Shown piece by piece: positions 5,485 to 11,626 of a stretch of 11,626 nucleotides of DNA. The notes under the pieces were generated by a model, which was given only the letters and a program-made list of their open reading frames with translations, was not told the DNA's origin and searched no databases. The position numbers and the translations under genes were made by a program. Origin of the DNA: an uncultured Sutterella sp. (lineage in GTDB: Bacteria > Pseudomonadota > Gammaproteobacteria > Burkholderiales > Burkholderiaceae_F); contig CABSHY010000020.1 in assembly GCA_902477615.1 (NCBI GenBank), positions 1 through 11,626 on the forward strand, written 5' to 3'. Within the stretch, counting starts at the first letter, position 1. Every line of letters begins with the position of its first letter.

Positions 5485-6618
5485 GTGAGTCTTGAATTTA
5501 AATTAAAGAAAACCTCGGGCAAAGCTCGCCGAGGCGAAATGAAGCTCAATCACGGTACGGTGCAAACACCGATCTTTATGCCGGTGGGCACGTACGGTAC
5601 CGTTAAGGCCATGACGACGCGTGAATTGGAAGAAATTGAAAGCCAAATCATTTTGGGCAATACCTTTCACTTGTGGTTGCGCCCCGGTCTTGACGTGATT
5701 GAAAAGCACGGCGGTCTTCACCGTTTTATGGGTTGGGATAAGCCCATTTTGACGGACTCGGGGGGCTTTCAAGTCTTTTCTTTGACGGGTCTTCGCAAGA
5801 TCACCGAAGAGGGCGTGAAGTTTGCCTCTCCCATTAACGGCGACAAGCTTTTCTTGACGCCTGAAGTGTCCATGCAAATTCAAAAGGTGCTCAACTCTGA
5901 CATCGTGATGGTGTTTGATGAATGTACACCTTATGAAATCAAGGGTCGTCCTGCAACGGAAGCAGAGGCCGCCAAGTCCATGCGTATGTCGCTTCGCTGG
6001 GCCAAGCGCAGTAAAGACGAATTTGAACGCTTGGGCAACCCCAACGCACTTTTCGGTATCGTGCAAGGCGGGATATTTGAGCACTTGCGCGAAGAGTCGT
6101 TACAAGGCTTAAAAGAAATCGGCTTCCATGGTTATGCCGTGGGCGGCTTGTCTGTGGGTGAACCCAAAGAAGACATGCACCGCATCATGGAAAAGATTGT
6201 TTGGCAGTTGCCTGAAGATAAGCCCCGTTATTTGATGGGGGTGGGCACGCCCGAGGATTTGGTCGAAGGCGTGAGCCAAGGCATTGACATGTTTGACTGC
6301 GTGATGCCTACGCGTAACGCTCGCAATGGGTGGCTTTTCACGCGCTACGGTGACGTGAAGATTCGCAATAGCAAATACAAAGACGATTTGCGTCCGTTGG
6401 ATCCGACTTGCAATTGCTACGCTTGTAAGAATTTCAGCCGAGCCTATTTGCATCACTTGCAAAAGGTTAACGAAATTTTGGGCGCTCGCTTAAATTCCAT
6501 TCACAACCTTCATTACTACCTCAATTTGATGAAGGAAATTCGTGAAGCGTTGGATAACGATCGCTTCGAAGAGTGGCGTGATCAATTCCACCGTGATCGT
6601 GCTCGCGGTGTGGGTTAA
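5485..6618 (+). CDS. tgt: queuine/preQ1 tRNA-guanine transglycosylase
   Basis: A 377-residue bacterial Tgt that exchanges guanine 34 in the anticodon of Asp, Asn, His and Tyr tRNAs for preQ1; QueA, encoded just upstream, acts on the product. The start is GTG 5485, supported by CGGAG at 5471-5475 nine bases upstream, overlapping the queA stop. Key residues by alignment to the Zymomonas enzyme are Asp91 in TDSGGFQ, Asp145 in VFDEC and nucleophile Asp271 in MFDCVMPTR. The zinc site is Cys309, Cys311, Cys314 and His340 with the usual spacing. The GGLSVGEP block (220-227) contacts the base. Length is normal and nothing is missing. Confidence 0.97.
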   Translation: MSLEFKLKKTSGKARRGEMKLNHGTVQTPIFMPVGTYGTVKAMTTRELEEIESQIILGNTFHLWLRPGLDVIEKHGGLHRFMGWDKPILTDSGGFQVFSLTGLRKITEEGVKFASPINGDKLFLTPEVSMQIQKVLNSDIVMVFDECTPYEIKGRPATEAEAAKSMRMSLRWAKRSKDEFERLGNPNALFGIVQGGIFEHLREESLQGLKEIGFHGYAVGGLSVGEPKEDMHRIMEKIVWQLPEDKPRYLMGVGTPEDLVEGVSQGIDMFDCVMPTRNARNGWLFTRYGDVKIRNSKYKDDLRPLDPTCNCYACKNFSRAYLHHLQKVNEILGARLNSIHNLHYYLNLMKEIREALDNDRFEEWRDQFHRDRARGVG

Positions 6619-6644
6619 CCGTTAAGACAAGTTTTGTTGCTATT

Positions 6645-6678
6645 TTTGGGTCAAGATTAATGAAACCCTTGACCCAAA
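6645..6678. repeat. strong hairpin between tgt and yajC
   Basis: TTTGGGTCAAG (6645-6655) and CTTGACCCAAA (6668-6678) are perfect 11-bp arms around a 12-base loop, 26 bases after the tgt stop. No T-run follows on the plus strand, so it is not a standard terminator. It may protect the tgt mRNA end, act as a weak terminator or be a protein site. Confidence 0.6.
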
Positions 6679-6680
6679 GG

Positions 6681-6710
6681 TGCAAAAGCACAAGACGAGT
6701 CCCGTATAAT
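6681..6710 (+). promoter_or_regulatory. probable promoter of yajC-secD-secF
   Basis: A perfect TATAAT (6705-6710) lies about 60 bases upstream of yajC. The only -35 candidate at a usable distance is TGCAAA (6681-6686, 18-bp spacer), which is weak, so the assignment rests mainly on the -10 box and on the hairpin separating it from tgt. Confidence 0.5.
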
Positions 6711-6770
6711 TCAAAAACATTCACGTAAAGATAAATTCTTTACAACTGATTTTTTGTCATGGAGAAAAAC

Positions 6771-7115
6771 ATGTTCTTTATTTCCGATGCTTATGCTCAA
6801 ACGGCTGCTGCCGGTGGTGATGCGATGAGCTTTATCACGAGCCTTTTGCCGATGATTTTGATTTTTGGTGCCTTCTGGTTTTTCTTAATCCGTCCGCAAC
6901 AAAAGCGTCAAAAGGAACACGCCAAAATGGTTGATTCTTTGTCCACGGGTGATGAAGTGTTGACGATTGGCGGTATTGCCGGCCGTGTGGTGAGCATTGA
7001 AGAACAATACATGGTTATTCAAATCGCTAATGTTAAGGCTGAACAAGTGACCTTGACGATGCGTCGCGATGCGATCCAATCCGTTTTACCCAAGGGTACG
7101 ATTAAGACGTTTTAA
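6771..7115 (+). CDS. yajC: Sec translocon accessory subunit YajC
   Basis: A 114-residue inner-membrane protein that associates with SecD-SecF. The start is ATG 6771, because TGGAG at 6760-6764 sits six bases before it; the in-frame ATG 6759 overlaps that site and is unlikely. A short N-terminal segment (MFFISDAYAQ) typical of betaproteobacterial YajC is followed by one membrane helix (about 22-40). The conserved RPQQKRQKEH (41-50) and a small cytoplasmic domain with GDEVLTIGGIAGRV (about 60-73) come next. Position directly before secD and secF is the standard proteobacterial order. Two hairpins separate it from secD, so the three genes need not be expressed equally. Confidence 0.95.
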   Translation: MFFISDAYAQTAAAGGDAMSFITSLLPMILIFGAFWFFLIRPQQKRQKEHAKMVDSLSTGDEVLTIGGIAGRVVSIEEQYMVIQIANVKAEQVTLTMRRDAIQSVLPKGTIKTF

Positions 7116-7124
7116 TGCATGAGA

Positions 7125-7157
7125 AAACAGAACCGTCATTAATTTACGGTTCTGTTT
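7125..7157 (+). terminator. hairpin after yajC, possible partial terminator
   Basis: AAACAGAACCGT (7125-7136) and ACGGTTCTGTTT (7146-7157) form a perfect 12-bp stem with a 9-base loop, ten bases after the yajC stop. The T-run behind it is short (GTTTCATT), so termination is likely incomplete, fitting a tuning element between yajC and secD. Confidence 0.6.
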
Positions 7158-7179
7158 CATTGAGCGGTTAACCAAAATC

Positions 7180-7239
7180 ATGAGTGACATCCGCTATGGA
7201 GAGCGCCTCGTACGACGACGTTCTCTTTTTCCTTTTTAA
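7180..7239 (+). CDS. possible 19-residue leader peptide before secD
   Basis: The reading frame MSDIRYGERLVRRRSLFPF runs from ATG 7180 to a TAA that ends one base before the secD ribosome binding site. It spans the whole hairpin at 7199-7225 and its T-rich tail, so a ribosome translating it would disrupt that structure, as in attenuation systems. Three consecutive Arg codons lie in the hairpin. The ribosome binding site for this frame is poor. It has no signal sequence, unlike SecM or VemP. It may be chance; only the arrangement supports it. Confidence 0.25.
   Translation: MSDIRYGERLVRRRSLFPF
7199..7237 (+). terminator. terminator-like hairpin just upstream of secD (possible attenuator)
   Basis: GAGAGCG (7199-7205) pairs with CGTTCTC (7219-7225, one G-U), and the loop contains the palindrome TCGTACGA. 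It is followed directly by TTTTTCCTTTTT. This is the form of an intrinsic terminator, yet secD begins only 15 bases after the T-tract, so readthrough must be allowed or regulated. Confidence 0.55.
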
Positions 7240-7251
7240 CGAGGTCATACA

Positions 7252-9129
7252 GTGAATCGCTATCCATTATGGAAGTACATCATCATTGCCCTCGCTTTGA
7301 TTATTGGCATGATCTACACGGCACCGAACTTCTACGGGGAGTCGCCTGCTGTTCAAGTCTCAAGCCAGAAAGCGACGGTGAAGGTTGATGAGGCGCTCTA
7401 CGCGCGTGTGCAAGCCGCCTTAACTGAGGCTCAGCTGCATCCTAACGGTCTGTTCTATGAACAAGGCGCCCAACAAAACACCATTCGTGTTCGTTTCGAT
7501 CCGACGCAAGCTGAAGAACAACTTCAGGCCAAGGAAGTGATTGAGCGTCTTTTAAATCCCGATCCGACCGATTCGTCTTACGTTGTGGCATTAAATTTGG
7601 TTCCCAATACTCCTCAATGGCTTTTGAATTTACATGCATTACCTATGTACTTAGGCTTGGACTTGCGCGGTGGTGTGCACTTTATGCTTGAAGTGGACAT
7701 GGAAGCGGCAGTTCAAAAACGTATTAATGCCTTATCTTCGGATCTTCGCTCACAATTCCGTGATGAGCGCATCCGTCATGCCGGTATTACACGTGCGGGT
7801 AACGCTTTGGACGTGACTTTCCGCTCCGAAGAAGAGCGCGGTAAGGCTCAAGACCTTTTGCGTAATACTCATAACGATTTGATTCTTGAAGAACGTGACG
7901 TTGACGGTAAGTACCATTTGATGGCAACGATGACGCCCTCTTCTTTGCAAAACGTGATGGATTACGCCTTAAAGCAAAATATCTCCACGCTTCACAATCG
8001 TATTAACGAATTGGGTGTGGCTGAACCTGTGATTGCCCAACAAGGGGCAACGCGCATTGTGGTGCAGTTGCCGGGTGTACAAGATACCGCTAAGGCTAAA
8101 GATATTTTGGGACGTACAGCCACGCTTGAAATTCGAATGGTGGATGATTCCCCTGAAGCCTATGCACAGTTAAGCGAAGGAACAGTCCCCTTTGGTGACG
8201 AACGCTACCTTGACCGTGAGGGCAACCCCATTTTGGTGAAGCGTCAAGTGGTTTTAACGGGTGACAACTTAAACGATGCCCAAGCTGGTTTTGACCAACA
8301 AACGCAAGAGCCAACGGTTAACTTGACATTAGACTCTCGCGGTGCTCGTATTTTCCAAGACGTGACGCGTGAAAACGTGGGTAAGCGTATGGCGATTATC
8401 CTTTTTGAAAAGGGTAAGGGAGAAGTGGTGACAGCACCGGTCATTCGTCAAGAAATTGGTGGTGGTCGTGTGCAAATTTCCGGTCGCATGACAACGATGG
8501 AAGCAACAGATACGGCTTTGCTTTTACGCGCTGGTTCTTTAGCGGCTCCGATGGAAATCATCGAAGAACGTTTGGTGGGTCCGAGCTTGGGGGCTGCTAA
8601 TATCGAAGCCGGTTTCCGTTCAACGCTCTACGGTTTTGCAGTAGTGGCGATCTTTATGATCATCTACTACCAAGTCTTTGGTGCGATTTCTGTCTTTGCC
8701 TTGACGTGTAACGTGATGCTTTTGATTTCTTTGCTCTCCATGCTTCAAGCCACGTTAACGTTGCCTGGGATTGCTGCTATTGCCTTGACGCTCGGTATGG
8801 CCGTTGACGCCAACGTGTTGATTAACGAACGTATTCGTGAAGAATTACGCGAAGGACGTTCGCCTCAACAGGCCATTAGTGAAGGTTTTGATCGTGCTTT
8901 TGCGACGATTTTGGACTCCAATATTACGAGCTTGATTGCCGGTATTGCATTGTTGATTTTTGGTTCTGGTGCGGTTCGTGGTTTTGCTGTGGTGCACTGT
9001 TTGGGCATTATGACGAGTATGTTTACCGCTATCATGGTTAGCCGTGGTTTGGTAAATCTCATCTATGGTCGTCAGAAGAAGTTAAAGCATATTCACGTGG
9101 GCCAAGTTTGGAAGCCCTCAGATAAATAA
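7252..9129 (+). CDS. secD: protein translocase subunit SecD
   Basis: A 625-residue inner-membrane protein of the RND superfamily that with SecF uses the proton gradient to complete export through SecYEG. The start is GTG 7252, with CGAGG at 7240-7244 seven bases upstream. It has one N-terminal helix (about 8-24) and a large periplasmic region with LGLDLRGGVHFMLEVD (134-149) and the P1 head. Five more helices follow (about 456-474, 477-496, 502-525, 555-573, 576-603). Asp519 in GMAVDANVLINERIREE is the conserved proton-path residue. Length matches other proteobacterial SecD. The secF start lies 15 bases behind the stop, so the two are co-translated. Confidence 0.97.
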   Translation: MNRYPLWKYIIIALALIIGMIYTAPNFYGESPAVQVSSQKATVKVDEALYARVQAALTEAQLHPNGLFYEQGAQQNTIRVRFDPTQAEEQLQAKEVIERLLNPDPTDSSYVVALNLVPNTPQWLLNLHALPMYLGLDLRGGVHFMLEVDMEAAVQKRINALSSDLRSQFRDERIRHAGITRAGNALDVTFRSEEERGKAQDLLRNTHNDLILEERDVDGKYHLMATMTPSSLQNVMDYALKQNISTLHNRINELGVAEPVIAQQGATRIVVQLPGVQDTAKAKDILGRTATLEIRMVDDSPEAYAQLSEGTVPFGDERYLDREGNPILVKRQVVLTGDNLNDAQAGFDQQTQEPTVNLTLDSRGARIFQDVTRENVGKRMAIILFEKGKGEVVTAPVIRQEIGGGRVQISGRMTTMEATDTALLLRAGSLAAPMEIIEERLVGPSLGAANIEAGFRSTLYGFAVVAIFMIIYYQVFGAISVFALTCNVMLLISLLSMLQATLTLPGIAAIALTLGMAVDANVLINERIREELREGRSPQQAISEGFDRAFATILDSNITSLIAGIALLIFGSGAVRGFAVVHCLGIMTSMFTAIMVSRGLVNLIYGRQKKLKHIHVGQVWKPSDK

Positions 9130-9144
9130 TGAAAGGAGTCTGTG

Positions 9145-10080
9145 ATGGAGTTATTTAGAATTCGGCGCACGATTCCTTTCATGCGCTACTCAAAGATCTT
9201 TAATGCGATTTCTTTGGTCTCATTTTTGGTCGCTGTGGTTTTCTTGTTTACGCAGGGCTTGGCCTTTTCGATTGAGTTCACGGGCGGCACGGTGATGGAA
9301 GTTTCCTATCCGCAAGCGGCTCCCACGGAACAAATCCGTGAGGAGATTAAAGATAAGCTTGGGATTGAAGCGGCTGTGCAAAATTTTGGTACAGCGCGCG
9401 ATGTGATGATTCGCTTGCCGATTGGCGCCAATGAAACGTCTGGTGAACAAGCCGCAAAGGTGATGGGGGTATTGCACCAATCTGAACCCGCAGCCACGAT
9501 GACACGTGTGGAATTCGTGGGGCCGCAAGTTGGTGAAGAATTGGCAACCGACGGTATGACCGCTTTGATTTTGGTGGTCATTGGCATTGTGATCTACTTG
9601 GCTTTCCGTTTCGAATGGAAGTTCTCAGTAGCCGCCATTATCGCTAACTTGCACGACGTCGTTTTGGTGTTGGGGATTTTCTCCTTTATGCAGTGGGAAT
9701 TCTCGTTGCCCGTGTTGGCGGCTGTGTTAGCCGTGTTGGGTTATTCCGTGAACGAATCGGTGATCATTTTTGACCGTGTTCGTGAACACTTCAAGAAGAT
9801 GCGTCGCGTGGACTCGCAAGAGATCATCGACTCGGCCATTACCGCTACGATTTCCCGTACGGTGATTACCCACTCGTCAACGCTTGCGATGACATTGGCG
9901 ATGTTCTTCTTTGGTGGTCCTGCGCTTCACTATTTCTCGTTGGCTTTGACGATCGGTATTTGCTTCGGTATTTACTCTTCTGTGTTCGTGGCCGCCGCAA
10001 TCGCTCTTTACTTGGGTGTGAAGCGTGAAGATTTGGTGAGACCTTTGAAGAAAGAAAATCCGCAAGAAATGGTACCTTAA
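9145..10080 (+). CDS. secF: protein translocase subunit SecF
   Basis: A 311-residue partner of SecD. The start is ATG 9145: AAAGGAG at 9132-9138 is six bases from it, whereas the in-frame GTG 9142 would leave only three. The topology is the expected six helices (about 20-36, 137-154, 160-180, 185-208, 240-257, 262-290). A short periplasmic domain follows the first helix and carries FSIEFTGGTVMEV (41-53). The second half holds VEFVGPQVGEEL (122-133), the proton-path Asp210 in VNESVIIFDRVRE, and Arg238 in TISRTVITHSSTL. It is the last gene of the operon, closed by the terminator at 10108. Confidence 0.97.
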   Translation: MELFRIRRTIPFMRYSKIFNAISLVSFLVAVVFLFTQGLAFSIEFTGGTVMEVSYPQAAPTEQIREEIKDKLGIEAAVQNFGTARDVMIRLPIGANETSGEQAAKVMGVLHQSEPAATMTRVEFVGPQVGEELATDGMTALILVVIGIVIYLAFRFEWKFSVAAIIANLHDVVLVLGIFSFMQWEFSLPVLAAVLAVLGYSVNESVIIFDRVREHFKKMRRVDSQEIIDSAITATISRTVITHSSTLAMTLAMFFFGGPALHYFSLALTIGICFGIYSSVFVAAAIALYLGVKREDLVRPLKKENPQEMVP

Positions 10081-10107
10081 TCGTTTCAAGTTGCTTCTTT
10101 AGTAAAC

Positions 10108-10149
10108 AAAAAAGCCTTTCGGTCGTTATGATTGAAGGGCTTTTTTTTT
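10108..10149 (+). terminator. Rho-independent terminator of yajC-secD-secF
   Basis: AAAAAAGCCTTTC (10108-10120) and GAAGGGCTTTTTT (10134-10146) pair with one G-U around a 13-base loop, and the T-run continues to nine. It ends only 24 bases before bioB, so bioB must rely on readthrough or on a promoter overlapping this structure. Confidence 0.9.
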
Positions 10150-10173
10150 GAATCCATTTAAAAGGGACAGGTT

Positions 10174-11142
10174 ATGACGGTTGAAGCAATGGCAAAGAAA
10201 GTGTTAGAAGGTGGTGAAGTTACGCAAGAAGAGGCGCTGGAACTCTATGAGGCTCCATTAGAAGACGTATGTCATTGGGCTAACGTGATTCGAGAAAAGT
10301 TCTGTGAAAACGGATTTGATCTTTGCACGATTATTAATGCGAAAAGTGGTCGTTGTTCAGAGAACTGTCGGTTTTGCTCTCAGTCCATTCATAGTCATAC
10401 AACCAGTGCTGTTTATCCGCTCTTAAGTACAGAAGAAATCGTTAAACAAGCTGTGCGTGATGCGTCCCAAGGGGTACTGCGTTTTTCTATTGTGACTTCA
10501 GGTAAGCGTCTTACGAATCGGGAAGTCTTGAAAATTTGTGAAGCCGTCAAAGCCATTAAAGCGGCTTGTGATATCTCGGTCTGTGTCTCTCTAGGGCTTT
10601 TAAAAGAAGAACAATTCGTTTGGTTAAAAGAGGCGGGCGTGGAGCGAGTTCACAACAATTTAGAGACTTCAGAACGCAATTTCCCGAATGTCTGCACTAC
10701 GCACACTTTTGCGGATAAGGTGGATGCCATTCTTGCTGCTCAACGCGCAGGCTTGCCCGTCTGTAGCGGTGGCATCATGGGGTTGGGCGAGACGGAGGAA
10801 GATCGTATTGATATGGCGATTAGCCTCAGAGAACTCGGCATTAAGAGTATCCCTGTGAATATGTTAAACGCCATTGAAGGTACGCCTTTTGCAGGGAACG
10901 TTCGCTTAACGCAGGATGAGCTTCGTCGCATTGTGGCGGTTTATCGCTTTATTTTGCCGGGGGCGTCCATTCGCTTGGCGGGTGGCCGTGGACTTTTAGC
11001 TGATAAAGGGAAAAGTTGCTTTATGTCGGGCGCTAATGCGGCGATTTCGGGCGATATGTTGACAACCGCAGGGATTACGGTCGAAACGGATAAAGCGATG
11101 TTAGACGAATTGGGATTTGTGCCGAAACGCTGTAACGGATAA
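10174..11142 (+). CDS. bioB: biotin synthase, Firmicutes-like (probable type II)
   Basis: A 322-residue radical SAM enzyme that inserts sulfur into dethiobiotin, the last step of biotin synthesis. AAAGGGA lies six bases before ATG 10174. The SAM cluster motif is CSENCRFC (Cys61, 65, 68). Other BioB marks are NNLETS (161-166), VCSGGIMGLGETEEDR (196-211), GTPFAGN (236-242) and SIRLAGGRG (265-273). Against E. coli BioB, Cys137, Cys197 and Arg267 match [2Fe-2S] ligands Cys128, Cys188 and Arg260, but the Cys97 position is Ser105 (RFSIVTSG). An additional Cys174 lies in NVCTTHT. The RFSIVTSGK, CTTHTFADK and RIDMAISLRELGI segments recall clostridial enzymes. No other biotin gene is adjacent, and it is a single-gene unit between terminators. 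Identity is firm; cluster type and transfer are inference. Confidence 0.95.
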   Translation: MTVEAMAKKVLEGGEVTQEEALELYEAPLEDVCHWANVIREKFCENGFDLCTIINAKSGRCSENCRFCSQSIHSHTTSAVYPLLSTEEIVKQAVRDASQGVLRFSIVTSGKRLTNREVLKICEAVKAIKAACDISVCVSLGLLKEEQFVWLKEAGVERVHNNLETSERNFPNVCTTHTFADKVDAILAAQRAGLPVCSGGIMGLGETEEDRIDMAISLRELGIKSIPVNMLNAIEGTPFAGNVRLTQDELRRIVAVYRFILPGASIRLAGGRGLLADKGKSCFMSGANAAISGDMLTTAGITVETDKAMLDELGFVPKRCNG

Positions 11143-11163
11143 TGGTTTGATTGTTTTGGGAGA

Positions 11164-11199
11164 AGGGCGGTCTGCTTGAAAAAGTGGGCCGTTTTTTTG
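11164..11199 (+). terminator. Rho-independent terminator of bioB
   Basis: CGGTCTGCT (11168-11176) pairs with AGTGGGCCG (11183-11191), with three G-U pairs, around a 6-base loop and followed by seven Ts. It lies about 25 bases after the bioB stop. Confidence 0.8.
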
Positions 11200-11211
11200 T
11201 TTTTGGGATGA

Positions 11212-11243
11212 ACTTATAAAGTTAACTGGATAACTTGATAAGT
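11212..11243. repeat. 32-bp imperfect palindrome with ACTGGATA motif
   Basis: ACTTAT (11212-11217) pairs with ATAAGT (11238-11243) and, inside it, AGTTA with TAACT, leaving a 6-base centre ACTGGA. It abuts the hairpin at 11244-11275. Confidence 0.55.
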
Positions 11244-11275
11244 AACTGTATATTTTTAATCAAAAATATACAGTT
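11244..11275. repeat. perfect 14-bp inverted repeat
   Basis: AACTGTATATTTTT (11244-11257) and AAAAATATACAGTT (11262-11275) are perfect arms around a 4-base loop AATC. The stem is AT-rich with no T-run behind it, so it is not a normal terminator. It would extrude readily as a cruciform or fold in RNA. Confidence 0.75.
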
Positions 11276-11460
11276 CGTGATTCAGTAAGTTTAAAAAGTC
11301 AATGAATACAAAGGATTAGGTTACTGCATAACTGGATACTTAATTTGATAAGTTAGTGAGCAACTGACCAAATGTTGACAGGTATCGACAAAAATTCGTC
11401 TGTTGAGTCGTCAGTAAAGTGAATACTGGATAAGTTAACTTTCATGAAAAAGTTGGATAG

Positions 11461-11487
11461 AGGTGCCGTAATGTGCACCTTTTTTTG
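11461..11487 (+). terminator. orphan Rho-independent terminator
   Basis: AGGTGC (11461-11466) and GCACCT (11475-11480) form a perfect 6-bp stem with an 8-base loop, followed by six or more Ts. No gene lies between the bioB terminator and this one, so it either backs up bioB or ends a non-coding transcript. Confidence 0.75.
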
Positions 11488-11626
11488 TTATTGAAATAAA
11501 ACTTTATTAATTATCAATGTGTTAATTGATGAGTTTCCGATTTAAAAGTTCGTTTTAAAAGACTGAGAGCAGTAAGTTCCCTATCGCTCGGCCCTCATAA
11601 ACGAATCGTGGTCAAATAGTCATCAT

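Larger units (their letters stand above)
11200..11626. other. gene-free, repeat-rich region after bioB
   Basis: I find no supportable gene; the best frames are under 20 codons. The region holds two abutting palindromes (11212-11275) and ACTGGATA at 11225, 11331 and 11425 with GATAAGT-type sequences beside each. It also holds a 10-bp palindrome AAGTTAACTT (11432-11441), a terminator (11461-11486) and a TTTAAAA-N5-TTTTAAA palindrome (11541-11559). The last 60 bases are less AT-rich and could belong to a neighbouring gene's leader or tail, but nothing can be assigned. Confidence 0.6.

Noticed and set aside
5503..6084. 193-codon minus-strand frame inside tgt
   Set aside because: Shadow of tgt; the plus-strand protein has every catalytic and zinc residue, and the antisense translation is His/Arg-rich without domains.
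11372..11422. 16-codon frame in the repeat block after bioB
   Set aside because: No ribosome binding site and no feature beyond an ATG and a stop; chance is sufficient.
11595..11626. Possible C-terminal end of a minus-strand gene entering from the right edge
   Set aside because: Only ten codons to a TGA are visible, too short to support a coding call.

Overview
The window looks like chromosomal DNA of a betaproteobacterium, most likely a gut-associated Sutterellaceae-type organism (inference). The evidence is the proteobacterial gene order queA-tgt-yajC-secD-secF, moderate GC content, a secreted M20 peptidase, and a biotin synthase of the kind seen in anaerobic Firmicutes. No rRNA or tRNA gene, CRISPR array or intact mobile element is visible.

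Layout. (1) 1-1271: the C-terminal part of an M20-family metallopeptidase, followed after 26 bases by a small secreted protein that looks like a free-standing M20 lid/dimerisation domain; a terminator follows at about 1295. (2) 1272-3086: an AT-richer islet holding one AAA ATPase with a C-terminal PD-(D/E)XK nuclease-like domain. Two clusters of TGGTATCA half-sites, a tandem AATAAGCTTATT palindrome and a good sigma70-type promoter lie upstream, and a strong terminator lies downstream. (3) 3087-4431: gene-poor DNA around ahpC (minus strand), with a Fur/PerR-like 7-1-7 box on each side of ahpC, a hairpin shared by two converging transcripts, and three tandem 23-bp repeats. (4) 4432-10149: the housekeeping block queA-tgt (queuosine tRNA modification) then yajC-secD-secF (accessory subunits of the Sec translocon), with a possible attenuator and leader peptide directly before secD. 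(5) 10174-11199: bioB alone between two terminators. (6) 11200-11626: no gene, but dense inverted repeats, three ACTGGATA motifs and an orphan terminator.

How the genes work together: QueA and Tgt act in one pathway, Tgt exchanging the wobble guanine for preQ1 and QueA adding the epoxycyclopentanediol. YajC, SecD and SecF form the membrane complex that pulls preproteins outward using the proton gradient. The M20 pair is predicted to act outside the cytoplasm.

Most worth a second look: the split M20 arrangement, in which the peptidase lid has lost the GPGGHS His and the small neighbour has it; the BioB with Ser at a usual [2Fe-2S] ligand position; the operator-like arrays before the ATPase-nuclease gene; the possible secD leader peptide; and the Fur-boxed short transcript facing ahpC.
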